A stretch of 45,593 nucleotides of DNA from a virus, in IMG/VR virus record IMGVR_UViG_3300048785_000055, positions 1 to 45,593 of that record; one strand, given 5' to 3'. The notes under the pieces are model-generated. The model made no database searches. It was not told the origin of the DNA and was given only the letters and a program-made list of their open reading frames with translations. The number at the start of each line of letters is the position of its first letter. Within the stretch, counting starts at the first letter, position 1. This document shows positions 36,036 to 42,982 of the stretch, piece after piece. A program made the translations under genes and the position numbers.

Positions 36036-36212
36036 GTGCCACGCTGCAACAAGGAACTAGCTAGAATAGAAACGGTGGCGTGGCAGGCAGCCAACTACAA
36101 CCGAAAGGTGTTAGTTCAGCGCGCGTATATTTACCGGACACGGATCGAACGAAAGATAGCGCGCGGACTTGGAATTAGAATTGCGGAAGCTAGAAGCCTG
36201 ATGAACGAATAA
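36036..36212 (+). CDS. small basic cassette protein
   Basis: A 58-residue frame from GTG 36036 with AGGAG six bases upstream: basic and helical (NRKVLVQRAYIYRTRIERK), ending SLMNE and TAA, which runs into GGAGCGACC of the next gene. The junction matches the cassette pattern. The function is unknown. Confidence 0.5.
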   Translation: MPRCNKELARIETVAWQAANYNRKVLVQRAYIYRTRIERKIARGLGIRIAEARSLMNE

Positions 36213-36221
36213 GGAGCGACC

Positions 36222-36407
36222 GTGTTTCACCGAGACTTTCCATCTGACGCCCGCGAAATGTGGGACGTAATTGCGAAGGCGCTGCTTCTGCGAACTGGCA
36301 ACACAGTTCACATTGGCGCGGACGAATTAAGGATGGCAGCGGGAACACAAGCTGAAATTGAACTAGCCGATGACGGAGATATCCAGTTCCGCATCGAGAG
36401 ACAGTAG
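36222..36407 (+). CDS. small cassette protein
   Basis: A 61-residue protein, GTG 36222 with AGGAG upstream: FPSDAREMWDVIAKALLLRT, then VHIGADELRMAAGTQAEIELADDGDI. It could be a small alpha/beta protein. No family is known. Confidence 0.5.
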   Translation: MFHRDFPSDAREMWDVIAKALLLRTGNTVHIGADELRMAAGTQAEIELADDGDIQFRIERQ

Positions 36408-36490
36408 TAGAGTCCAAGATGGAAAACCGCGAGCGAGAAATCGAGTTGATGCGTTTACGAAAAAAGCAATTATGACAAAGGCTCGCCAGT

Positions 36491-36676
36491 ATGCCCACCG
36501 AACATGATATTGAAATGGCTAGATTGAGAAGGCACATTGCCGATCGCAACGACTTCCTGACCCGCAAGAATCTGTGGCGGGAGTTTTGCGACTTCAGACC
36601 GAGCGACGAGCGGAAAGAACCAGAACGACGCGATGTTGTCGATCGAGTGTTTGCGCTATTGAGATGGAAAAACTGA
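36491..36676 (+). CDS. small charged helical protein
   Basis: A 61-residue protein (EHDIEMARLRRHIADRNDFLTRK, then RRDVVDRVFALLRWKN). A tiny 18-codon frame just upstream (36419-36475) has a similar start (REREIELMRLRKKQL) and may be a broken relative. No strong ribosome site is seen. Its stop overlaps the next start. Confidence 0.4.
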   Translation: MPTEHDIEMARLRRHIADRNDFLTRKNLWREFCDFRPSDERKEPERRDVVDRVFALLRWKN

Positions 36677-36945
36677 TGTCGCTTCTTGCAAGAGTTGGCG
36701 TTATCTGCGGTGGCGCTATTCTGACCATGATATTTGCGATAGGCGCGATGCACGAGCCGCGTCACCAGCAGGTGCAGATCCACGAGGCCGTCGCCGAAGA
36801 TTACGACTTCCTAATGCACGACATGGAGGTCGCCAGGGAACAGGCCCGTGATGCCTACGAGCGGATCACCGCGACAGACAAGCTAATCACCGACGCCAAT
36901 CGGCGCGTGATGTTCGACAATAACAGCTTGTGGGATTCGCAGTAG
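36676..36945 (+). CDS. small membrane-anchored protein
   Basis: An 89-residue protein with one N-terminal span (VGVICGGAILTMIFAIGAM). A helical exported part (HEAVAEDYDFLMHDMEVAREQ) follows. ATG 36676 overlaps the upstream TGA (TGATG); ATG 36664 in the same frame is an alternative. It is the last plus gene before the convergent lysis block. Confidence 0.5.
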   Translation: MSLLARVGVICGGAILTMIFAIGAMHEPRHQQVQIHEAVAEDYDFLMHDMEVAREQARDAYERITATDKLITDANRRVMFDNNSLWDSQ

Positions 36946-36957
36946 GGACGGTTGGCA

Positions 36958-37353
36958 TCATTCCCCAACCTCGTAAACCCAATATCGACCAGCGTGCGCC
37001 ACACCCCGGCACCCTGACATTCTTAGGATAGCTGCGTGAGGGGGAGATACCAGCCAAAGTTTATAGGCTTGTCCTTCGCTACTAGCGAGAGCTACCGCCT
37101 CGCCCCGTGCACCTCTATGAGCACGATTAGAGAAATTACGATGATCCAAAGAACGGCGTGCTGCCATGTCATCGGCGTGCTCCTTGGCGAGCGCCATCAT
37201 CGTCGAGCTCGAGCAGGCGGCGCGTGCCGGCTTCGGGCCTAGCAGGCACATGATGGTGAAGATCACCGCGACAGCGAGGATGAAATAGACGATTCGCGAT
37301 ATGAACGGCAGCGGCGGATGCGGCTTCGATATGTCGGGTCCGACGCGGCTCAT
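36958..37353 (-). CDS. membrane-anchored CAP-like domain protein
   Basis: A 131-residue protein with one N-terminal span (IVYFILAVAVIFTIMCLLG), then a CAP/SCP-like domain: ALAKEHADDMAARRSLDHRNF, then WLVSPPHAAILRM and GVAHAGRYWVYEVG. The H...H and WxxSPxHxxxL pattern fits CAP proteins. A cell-surface role is likely. GGGAG lies 8 bases before ATG 37353, which overlaps the stop of the next upstream gene. Confidence 0.5.
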   Translation of the reverse strand: MSRVGPDISKPHPPLPFISRIVYFILAVAVIFTIMCLLGPKPARAACSSSTMMALAKEHADDMAARRSLDHRNFSNRAHRGARGEAVALASSEGQAYKLWLVSPPHAAILRMSGCRGVAHAGRYWVYEVGE

Positions 37354-37559
37354 CGAGATTCTCCCGACATTTTCCTTATCGACTCGCGAATCGCCGCTAG
37401 GTTTGCGTTGATCTCCTTCATCGTCTTGACCATAGCGACCGCATCTTCGTGGGTCATGAGGCGTTCCTGCTGCAGCGTGATGATCGGGGCAGGCTCCGCC
37501 TTAAGGCTCGGCGACGAGAGCGCGAGTACAATCGGCGCCGAGATGAACATCCTCTTCAT
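37350..37559 (-). CDS. small exported protein
   Basis: A 69-residue protein with a signal peptide (MKRMFISAPIVLALSSPSLKA) and a short charged helical remainder (VAMVKTMKEINANLAAIRESI). GGAGGGG lies just before ATG 37559. It couples to the CAP-like gene by ATGA. The role is unknown. Confidence 0.5.
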   Translation of the reverse strand: MKRMFISAPIVLALSSPSLKAEPAPIITLQQERLMTHEDAVAMVKTMKEINANLAAIRESIRKMSGESR

Positions 37560-37575
37560 AAACCCCTCCATATTG

Positions 37576-37920
37576 CTACTGGAAACAGACAATGCCGCCC
37601 GGCTCTTTCGGGTCGGTCCATGCACTCAGGCTAGAGCGGTACGGGTTGAACGTAATGTCGGCGTTGATGTGTTTCCAAGTTGTCTTTTTGCAAAACCACC
37701 AGCCCAGTTGCCATTGGCTGCCGCTGACAAAAATCTCGATCTCTTTCGTATAGGCCAACATTTCCCGTTTTGCATTTGGCGGGATCGTGGTGCGAATGTC
37801 ATGTGCCACTTTGATGAACAGATCATCGGTCATGTCATAGGCGAGCGCCAACTTGAGGATATTGAAAACCCCCTCGTCGAACTCTCGAAATGCTTGTTGA
37901 CGCTCATCCAAGGCAGCCAT
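37576..37920 (-). CDS. hypothetical lysis-region protein
   Basis: A 114-residue protein with KLALAYDMTDDLFIKVAHDI and a Trp- and Cys-containing C-terminus (WQLGWWFCKKTTWKHI, then WTDPKEPGGIVCFQ). ATG 37920 was preferred (GAGG upstream) over GTG 37923. No domain is recognised. Confidence 0.5.
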   Translation of the reverse strand: MAALDERQQAFREFDEGVFNILKLALAYDMTDDLFIKVAHDIRTTIPPNAKREMLAYTKEIEIFVSGSQWQLGWWFCKKTTWKHINADITFNPYRSSLSAWTDPKEPGGIVCFQ

Positions 37921-37922
37921 CA

Positions 37923-39416
37923 CTACCTCGAAGCCATCCGGATCTTGCGGTGGTGATGGTGTGCGTAGTGGTGATGGTGATGCGCGCGAGCCGCAAATGC
38001 GACGCGCGCCGGGGCAACTTTCGCTGCGACGTTCTCGTCACCGCCCCGATAGAACTCCTCGATGCGGCCTCGCCACATCGCGACGAACGCACCGCTCGTC
38101 ATTTTCTCGACCGACTTCCAGACTCTCTTGATCGCCGGCAGGACATTCCCCCATATTGCCTTGCGACACCACCCAGCGCCCTTCTCATGGCCCTCTTCGG
38201 TCGTGCACATAGACCGCCACGCGACGCGGTCGGGGTCCGTTAGGTGGGCTATCGCGCCGCCAAGTCCCTGCTGATGGACGAGATAGAGGTCGCCGCGGTC
38301 GGGATCGCGACCGACGGCCTGAGCAAACTCGACGCGCTCGTTGACCAACTTCGCCGCCATCGCTACGGAATTGTCGCGGGCGCTGAATGTCTCGCCTTCG
38401 CCGTACTTGTTGAACTCATGCCGCGAGAGTTGGAAGAGTCCAGCGTACTGACCCGTCCGCTGGCGCGGATCAAAGCCCGATTCGATCCGCGCGACGGCGC
38501 GCATGTACTTTCGATCGAGGCCGAAGGCGTCCGCCGCACGGTTGACCTCCTCGCGCGGGGTTCCTATTGGAACGCCGTTCAAAGACGCCAGCACGATCTT
38601 CGCGGGCTTCTCGGGGAGATATTCGGCGTAGGGATAGAACGCGATCGGCGGGGTTTCCGCCACGGCAATCTCTACCGGCCGCGCTGGCGGCACAGGAACC
38701 GTTTCGGTGACCGTCATCGGCCAGTGTTTCGGGGCTGGCTCAGGAGGCAGCGACGCCAGTTTGAACGCTTCCTTCGGCTTCCAGCCGTTCGACGCGAGGG
38801 CGCCGCGAATCTCGAAATGTCCTGTGTCGCGGTAGCCCCAACGGCTCCCCGGCCAGAGACCCCACTTGTCGGCAATCTGCTCGGATAGCTTGACCGGGAA
38901 CGCCTTGGTCACGCAGGACCGGCACCATTGCTCGACGTCGATGGCACCACCACAGGGATGCTTGCTGCCGGTCGCGCAGTGGCCGGGTCGCCATCCGCCT
39001 TGGCCCTTGGCCCAATGGTAGCTCGCCCAAAGTTCCCGGCAGAAGCCCTCAAACTGCGTGGCGGCGCTGGCAGCAACCTTAATGTTGCCTTTTCCGCACT
39101 GGATTGAGACGAGGCCGTGGGCTGGCAGGGAAGGCCGCCCATTGGCCTGCCGTGGCTCAGGGCTATGCCGGGCCGTCCGGGGTGATTTGGCACTATGGCT
39201 GACCGCCCGGCTGTGGGCGCGGGGGCGCTCGGCAGCTCGATCTCGCCCAGCGAAAGCCTCGGTCGGCGGCTGGACGTAGCGGTCATAGTCGGAACAACCC
39301 CGCGAGTCGCAGGTTATCTGTGCGTCTTGGATCGCATGGTGGCGCCGGGCTTCGGCCGGCGCAGCCAAGGCTATCGAAAGGACCGCCGCAGCGGCCAGGA
39401 TGATCTTCGGGTACAT
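37923..39416 (-). CDS. secreted bifunctional lysin: M15/extensin-like and SLT transglycosylase domains
   Basis: A 497-residue protein with a signal peptide (MYPKIILAAAAVLSIALAAP). Region 1 (about residues 90-220) has GHCATGSKHPCGGAIDVEQW and YRDTGHFEIRGAL, as in extensin-like or M15 peptidases. Region 2 (about 300-440) is a lytic-transglycosylase domain: LDRKYMRAVARIESGFDPRQ, then GQYAGLFQLSRHEF. The C-terminus is His-rich (HHHHHYAHHHH). It would cut peptide cross-links and glycan in the periplasm. GAGG lies 5 bases before ATG 39416. Confidence 0.75.
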   Translation of the reverse strand: MYPKIILAAAAVLSIALAAPAEARRHHAIQDAQITCDSRGCSDYDRYVQPPTEAFAGRDRAAERPRAHSRAVSHSAKSPRTARHSPEPRQANGRPSLPAHGLVSIQCGKGNIKVAASAATQFEGFCRELWASYHWAKGQGGWRPGHCATGSKHPCGGAIDVEQWCRSCVTKAFPVKLSEQIADKWGLWPGSRWGYRDTGHFEIRGALASNGWKPKEAFKLASLPPEPAPKHWPMTVTETVPVPPARPVEIAVAETPPIAFYPYAEYLPEKPAKIVLASLNGVPIGTPREEVNRAADAFGLDRKYMRAVARIESGFDPRQRTGQYAGLFQLSRHEFNKYGEGETFSARDNSVAMAAKLVNERVEFAQAVGRDPDRGDLYLVHQQGLGGAIAHLTDPDRVAWRSMCTTEEGHEKGAGWCRKAIWGNVLPAIKRVWKSVEKMTSGAFVAMWRGRIEEFYRGGDENVAAKVAPARVAFAARAHHHHHYAHHHHRKIRMASR

Positions 39417-39546
39417 GTCTGCCTCGTGGTTAGGCCGGAGCTTTTTGACAGAATCCTCCGGTCTGATTGCGGGGACGCCATTGTCGGCGCGGACGATGAC
39501 TCGTGAAATCTCCTTGCTGGGGGTGGGGAGCCGTAGGAATAGCAAA

Positions 39547-39562
39547 GCCGCCGAGTGGCGGC
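39547..39562 (-). terminator. possible terminator hairpin
   Basis: GCCGCC and GGCGGC pair around a 4-base loop. On the minus strand it is followed by TTTGCTATT, a weak T-run. It lies between a small membrane protein gene and the lysin gene. Confidence 0.4.
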
Positions 39563-39597
39563 AAGCCCATCGGCGGCTTAAATGGTGCGACGCAATA

Positions 39598-39810
39598 TCA
39601 GATGCGGCCGACCAGCAACAAAATTACCAAGATCAAAACTATCAGGCCGAGGCCACCAGGAACGAACGGGCCATATCCAAATCCATGCCACGGCCCCCAA
39701 CCATTAGGAGGCGGTCGAGTGCCGGGAGGAACGGGGCCTTGCGGCCAAGGTGCGGCCCCACCGACAGCCACTAGGATCAACAGGACAACTAGCAATGTCA
39801 TGATTGACAT
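39598..39810 (-). CDS. DUF3309-like small membrane protein
   Basis: A 70-residue protein with two hydrophobic segments (MTLLVVLLILVAVGG and LGLIVLILVILLLVG) around a Gly- and Pro-rich loop (GTRPPPNGWGPWHGFGYG). Small proteins of this form (DUF3309-like) are common in alphaproteobacteria. It starts 5 bases after the stop of the next small membrane gene. Its frame stays open upstream to 39990, but that part is antisense-like low quality. Confidence 0.5.
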   Translation of the reverse strand: MSIMTLLVVLLILVAVGGAAPWPQGPVPPGTRPPPNGWGPWHGFGYGPFVPGGLGLIVLILVILLLVGRI

Positions 39811-39814
39811 GGTG

Positions 39815-39970
39815 CTACCCGTGGATCGGCCAATTGTGCCAGCCCAAAATTCCGAGCAACGCGAGCAGTAGTAAATTCCCCCCGACGACGGGATGGTTCG
39901 GCCAGTTCCACCAAGCGTGGAATAGGGCAAAAAAGATAAACAAGACCCAAAACAAAAGACCGACAGACAT
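39815..39970 (-). CDS. small Trp-rich membrane protein
   Basis: A 51-residue frame from ATG 39970 with GGAGAG 5 bases upstream. Two membrane segments (GLLFWVLFIFFALFHAWW and NLLLLALLGILGWHNWP) flank NHPVVGG. Its ribosome site is better than that of the overlapping 130-residue frame, so this reading is preferred. It may form a membrane pair with the 39598 protein. Confidence 0.5.
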   Translation of the reverse strand: MSVGLLFWVLFIFFALFHAWWNWPNHPVVGGNLLLLALLGILGWHNWPIHG

Positions 39971-40034
39971 GACATCTCTCCTTTGGTCACTGCGTCAATT
40001 CAGAGCATGAACTTTTGTTCCACGCTCCGCGCCG

Positions 40035-40367
40035 TCAGAATCCGGGGCCGGGCGAGAAGCAATAGGTTCGATCGCCGCTGTGCCACCAAATCGCATGACC
40101 CTTCGGATTCGGTCCCTTGAGCACCTGACACGATTCGATCTTCGTTCCGTTTCCAAGCGTGACAGATCCGTCAGCATTTTGGTCGTATCCATCATAATAT
40201 GGATCTCCGTCGGCCTGTCCGCAGCAGCTTTTTCCTTTGCAATCTTGCTGCTCTTCAAACCACGTCGCGTTCGGACTTTGGGCGTACTGCGGTTTCCACT
40301 TCGCTTGTACGTCGGCGCCGGTGATGAGCACAATCGTAGCTATGAGCGCGATCCTGATGCCAGTCAT
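40035..40367 (-). CDS. secreted Cys-rich phage protein
   Basis: A 110-residue protein with a signal peptide (MTGIRIALIATIVLITGADVQA). NATWFEEQQDCKGKSCCGQADG and HSGDRTYCFSPGP follow. I recall this family (SCCG-ADG, TYCF) in alphaproteobacterial phages and prophages with unknown function. It overlaps the upstream small coiled-coil gene by ATGA. Confidence 0.6.
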   Translation of the reverse strand: MTGIRIALIATIVLITGADVQAKWKPQYAQSPNATWFEEQQDCKGKSCCGQADGDPYYDGYDQNADGSVTLGNGTKIESCQVLKGPNPKGHAIWWHSGDRTYCFSPGPGF

Positions 40368-40534
40368 GACCGTGGATATTGTGCTGGCATGATGAATTTT
40401 TGCAGCTTGTCCACCTCGTCTTCCAGCTTCTCAAGTCGGCGCAGCAACCGAGCATAGTTGTTGGGCAAATAGTCAGAGGCCGTTTCCAGCCGCTCAATCC
40501 GCCGACCGATCTGCCACCAAGATAACAACCTCAT
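40364..40534 (-). CDS. small coiled-coil protein
   Basis: A 56-residue frame from ATG 40534 with GAGGAA 5 bases upstream. It is helical and charged (GRRIERLETASDYLPN, then ARLLRRLEKLEDEVDKLQKF), a short coiled coil. ATGA overlap with the secreted protein gene supports translation. Confidence 0.55.
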   Translation of the reverse strand: MRLLSWWQIGRRIERLETASDYLPNNYARLLRRLEKLEDEVDKLQKFIMPAQYPRS

Positions 40535-40570
40535 TGTTTTCCTCGTGTGCGCAGACGCGGGAAGAGACCG

Positions 40571-40927
40571 TCAATGACGCAAGAATATAGACAGCAGGCC
40601 AATTGCTATTATCACGGCGGCGTTCAAGCCAAATCCAATCCCCATGATTAGTTTGGTGAGTCCGCTCAAATCACTTATTTTTCCCTCAAGCGAGGAGTGT
40701 TGGATGTTGTATTCTTTACGACTGACCCCCTCTTGCGTCCTGTCGTTTAACGCGCCGCGCCATTCGTTAGACGCATGGAATTTATCGTCGGTGGTGGAGA
40801 TGAAGCGGTCAAGCAGTTCCTTTAAATGTTCGTACCGCTCCCTGTTGTGGTCGTCTCGCACGTCCAGCATCCGCGTGAGAGCGTCAAGACGCGCCCGCGT
40901 GCCATTTGCGTTGCAGTCATCGGTCAT
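40571..40927 (-). CDS. helical protein with C-terminal membrane span
   Basis: A 118-residue protein from ATG 40927: DCNANGTRARLDALTRMLD, a long helix (HLKELLDRFISTTDDKFH), and a C-terminal span (TKLIMGIGFGLNAAVIIAIGLL). It begins just after the CAGCAC repeats, and a longer reading through them would add Leu-Val repeats. It could be holin- or spanin-related; this is only inference. Confidence 0.5.
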   Translation of the reverse strand: MTDDCNANGTRARLDALTRMLDVRDDHNRERYEHLKELLDRFISTTDDKFHASNEWRGALNDRTQEGVSRKEYNIQHSSLEGKISDLSGLTKLIMGIGFGLNAAVIIAIGLLSIFLRH

Positions 40928-40997
40928 AGCCAGCACCAGCACCAGCACCAGCACCAGCACCAGCAAAGGGAATTTTTTGGCGACAAGGTTTGTTCAT
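40917..40997 (-). CDS. tiny ORF containing Ala-Gly repeats
   Basis: A 26-residue frame from ATG 40997, which overlaps the upstream stop (ATGA), ending at TGA 40917: MNKPCRQKIPF, then six Ala-Gly pairs, then YDR. The pairs come from the CAGCAC tandem repeat. Only the coupling supports it as a gene. Confidence 0.3.
   Translation of the reverse strand: MNKPCRQKIPFAGAGAGAGAGAGYDR
40931..40965. repeat. CAGCAC hexanucleotide tandem repeat, about 5.8 units
   Basis: Five full CAGCAC units plus CAGCA lie just upstream of the gene starting at 40927. Slippage by whole units would change length by 6 bases, so a frame would be kept but spacing to the start would vary. Confidence 0.9.
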
Positions 40998-41374
40998 TGC
41001 GGATGGCTCGCAGCGGCCGGCGCGCCAATCGATCTAGTAGCGCGACCGCGCGCAAGTTCTAACTGCTGAATCGCCTCGTGCGCGGCCTGCGCCTGCACCA
41101 CGTCCAGTTCCTTATGTGCTTTCAGTTCGGCGGTGATCGTCGCCAGCGTGGCCGTTGTTACCGATTGCGCCTCGGTGTTCTTGCTGATAGCGGACCATAC
41201 GGACTTCTGCACTTCGACTAGATCAGCCCTCGCGGCAGCGCCGTCAATCTTGCTCGACATGTCGTGTAGAAGCCAGGAGATCAGCCCAAAAAACACGACT
41301 GTAATCGGGGGTACGATATAGCGCACCACGATTTTCGCCCATGCGTTCTCGGCAATCTTTTCAAGTTCGGGCAT
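40994..41374 (-). CDS. membrane protein with periplasmic coiled coil
   Basis: A 126-residue protein with an N-terminal span (IVVRYIVPPITVVFFGLISWLLH), followed by a charged helical stretch (DLVEVQKSVWSAISKNTEAQ, then LKAHKELDVVQAQAAHEAIQ). This resembles i-spanin layout, but no paired o-spanin is clear. It lies in the lysis region. Confidence 0.45.
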   Translation of the reverse strand: MPELEKIAENAWAKIVVRYIVPPITVVFFGLISWLLHDMSSKIDGAAARADLVEVQKSVWSAISKNTEAQSVTTATLATITAELKAHKELDVVQAQAAHEAIQQLELARGRATRSIGAPAAASHPQ

Positions 41375-41375
41375 C

Positions 41376-41627
41376 TCAGTGGTCCGGGTCGTTCCTGCCA
41401 GATGGAGATGCTGTCGAATCCGGTGCCATCATAGCACGAAGCGTATCGAGCGCATCGTCGAGCAGGCTGTTCTCGTTCAGCGCCGGCCAGTGCTTCTTGA
41501 TGAATGGGACCGCAGCCGCGCAGGCGTCGAGGACGACGCTCGACCCGCCCGGCGTTCCGCTAGAGGCCATAGCCTCGATCTGCCGGCCATGCTTCCATCC
41601 AAAACTGAGTAAAGGTTGCAGGTTCAT
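41376..41627 (-). CDS. small lysis-region protein
   Basis: An 83-residue protein: FGWKHGRQIEAMASSGTPGG, then ACAAAVPFIKKHWPALNENS. AAGGAG lies 8 bases before ATG 41627. It precedes the membrane-coiled-coil gene by one base. Its function is unknown. Confidence 0.45.
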   Translation of the reverse strand: MNLQPLLSFGWKHGRQIEAMASSGTPGGSSVVLDACAAAVPFIKKHWPALNENSLLDDALDTLRAMMAPDSTASPSGRNDPDH

Positions 41628-41638
41628 AGCTTGTCTCC

Positions 41639-41758
41639 TTAATGACTTCCGTTGTTCATCCAACTACCGAATACCACGAAGATGATCGCCAGCAGAATAC
41701 CGACGCCGATTCCACCGCCGATCAGGATACCTTCTCCGAAGTCGATAAATGCGGTCAT
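41639..41758 (-). CDS. tiny Gly-rich membrane protein
   Basis: A 39-residue frame with one membrane segment (GEGILIGGGIGVGILLAIIFV) and a short polar tail. ATG overlap with the previous tiny gene (ATGA) and a GGTAGGG ribosome site support it. Confidence 0.5.
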   Translation of the reverse strand: MTAFIDFGEGILIGGGIGVGILLAIIFVVFGSWMNNGSH

Positions 41759-41841
41759 ATCCCTACCTTTTTGATGTAGAGGAACAGGGCGACCATTAGA
41801 GAGAATCCGACGACAATTCCTGCGATCGTGGCGATGCTCAT
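41755..41841 (-). CDS. tiny membrane protein
   Basis: A 28-residue frame from ATG 41841 (AGGA upstream): one span (IATIAGIVVGFSLMVALFLY) and a short basic end. Its stop overlaps the next start. Such miniproteins in a lysis block may help holin timing; inference. Confidence 0.45.
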   Translation of the reverse strand: MSIATIAGIVVGFSLMVALFLYIKKVGI

Positions 41842-41851
41842 GGTCTTAGTC

Positions 41852-42151
41852 CTATGCTTGGCCCTGAGCCCTATCCCACCATCTTTGCTGTTCATCTTTC
41901 GTCCAAGGCTGCTGGTTTGCTAGTAGGAACGCGATGATCTCTATCGCGGTTCCACCGAAGGGCGGGAACATCACGGCAGCTATTTCCTCAATCACAGCAA
42001 TCGCCGTCGGCGCGATTTCCTTGGCGATGTCATCGGGGCTTTTCTTGTCGCCTATTCCAAATAGGACAGTCGGCACGGCCGCGGCGAGGTCCTTGATCGC
42101 CGCGACCGGGATTGTGACGCCCTTGATGACGATGGTCGTCGGAACGTCCAT
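41852..42151 (-). CDS. hypothetical lysis-region protein
   Basis: A 99-residue protein with hydrophobic helices (AAIKDLAAAVPTVLFGIG, then AVIEEIAAVMFPPFGGTAIEII) and a Trp-rich charged tail (TKDEQQRWWDRA). It resembles small holin-linked phage proteins of unknown function. Its start overlaps the lipoprotein stop by one base. Confidence 0.5.
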   Translation of the reverse strand: MDVPTTIVIKGVTIPVAAIKDLAAAVPTVLFGIGDKKSPDDIAKEIAPTAIAVIEEIAAVMFPPFGGTAIEIIAFLLANQQPWTKDEQQRWWDRAQGQA

Positions 42152-42534
42152 CAGAGCGCCGGGATGACCTGACTCGGTACGCCGTTCGGAACATTGCCGA
42201 CCGATGTTCTAATCGCTGAGATCAGCGGGCAGAGCTGCTGCGCGATCTGGTAGTTGGTCTGCAGGACGTTGGCGACCGTGTTTGCGCTCGACGAGTTCGG
42301 CGCAACGATCTTCAGGACGTTCGACGCGGTCGCGGTAGTCGCCCCGAGTGCGGGCGAGCACTCAGCCTGAACCAATATGTTCGCAATCATCAGAAGGTCT
42401 TTGCCGATGATCGGTCCGTAGGTGTTGAACCATGCGTTGGTCTTCACAAGGTTCGTCTGGAACTGGCCCGGCGCGCAGGATGCGATGGTCGAAGCGGAGA
42501 GGACGACGGCGATAAAGCGAGCGATTTGTTTCAC
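42151..42534 (-). CDS. lipoprotein in lysis region
   Basis: A 127-residue protein from GTG 42534 with AAGGAG 6 bases upstream. It has a signal peptide and lipobox (FIAVVLSASTIASC) and a helical body (NILVQAECSPALGATTATAS). It could be an outer-membrane spanin-like component or a Rz1-type partner, but no coiled coil is obvious. The start codon lies inside a parS-like palindrome (42527-42542). Confidence 0.55.
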   Translation of the reverse strand: MKQIARFIAVVLSASTIASCAPGQFQTNLVKTNAWFNTYGPIIGKDLLMIANILVQAECSPALGATTATASNVLKIVAPNSSSANTVANVLQTNYQIAQQLCPLISAIRTSVGNVPNGVPSQVIPAL

Positions 42535-42542
42535 GTGAAACT
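42527..42542. promoter_or_regulatory. parS-like site
   Basis: TGTTTCACGTGAAACT matches the ParB-binding consensus TGTTTCACGTGAAACA at 15 of 16 positions. The central 14 bases (42528-42541) are a perfect palindrome. It overlaps the start codon of the lipoprotein gene. Chance is possible but small in this length of DNA. Confidence 0.55.
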
Positions 42543-42559
42543 CCTTTCTGAGATGCAGG

Positions 42560-42970
42560 TTAAGGCGTGGCGGCTGCGACCACTTTCGGCCGCGTCGGAT
42601 CATTCAAGGCGTCGGCAACGCCATCGGTCGCCGAAGCTTTGACGGAGATGCTGGACACGTCGGGGATGGCTTCAACCGCCGCGATCTTGGCGCTATCTGG
42701 AATCCCAGTGAAAGCGGCCTGCTTTTGCGGGCCTGACATCTCGGCAACAGCGGAAAGCTTTGCTGTGTCTGTCTTGGTCAATTGCGACCAATACCCAACC
42801 ACAATCGTCGCTAATAGTGCGGCGATCTGCGTTTGTAACGCTGGATCAACGTAGTTCCCAAGTATGGGCCATTTGGCGATTGCGGCCACGAAAGCGGCGC
42901 CAACGCCAGCCCTTATCCAGCCGGCAAGTTTACTGGCGTCGATGAATTGCGTGAGGAAGGTTAAATTCAT
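42560..42970 (-). CDS. putative holin (Pam3-gp28-like)
   Basis: A 136-residue protein with two hydrophobic segments: AGWIRAGVGAAFVAAIAKWPILG and IAALLATIVVGYWSQL. The first includes an AGW-RAGV pattern I associate with a Rhizobiales-phage holin family (Pam3-gp28). The C-terminal part is charged and Ala-rich. It lies next to the endolysin gene, as expected for a lysis pair. Confidence 0.6.
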   Translation of the reverse strand: MNLTFLTQFIDASKLAGWIRAGVGAAFVAAIAKWPILGNYVDPALQTQIAALLATIVVGYWSQLTKTDTAKLSAVAEMSGPQKQAAFTGIPDSAKIAAVEAIPDVSSISVKASATDGVADALNDPTRPKVVAAATP

Positions 42971-42982
42971 TGGAGACTCCCT

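Noticed and set aside
36419-36475. 18-codon frame resembling the start of the 36491 gene
   Set aside because: No ribosome site and too short to call; mentioned only as a possible broken relative.
40255-40497. 80-codon minus-strand frame
   Set aside because: Overlaps two better-supported coupled genes in other frames.
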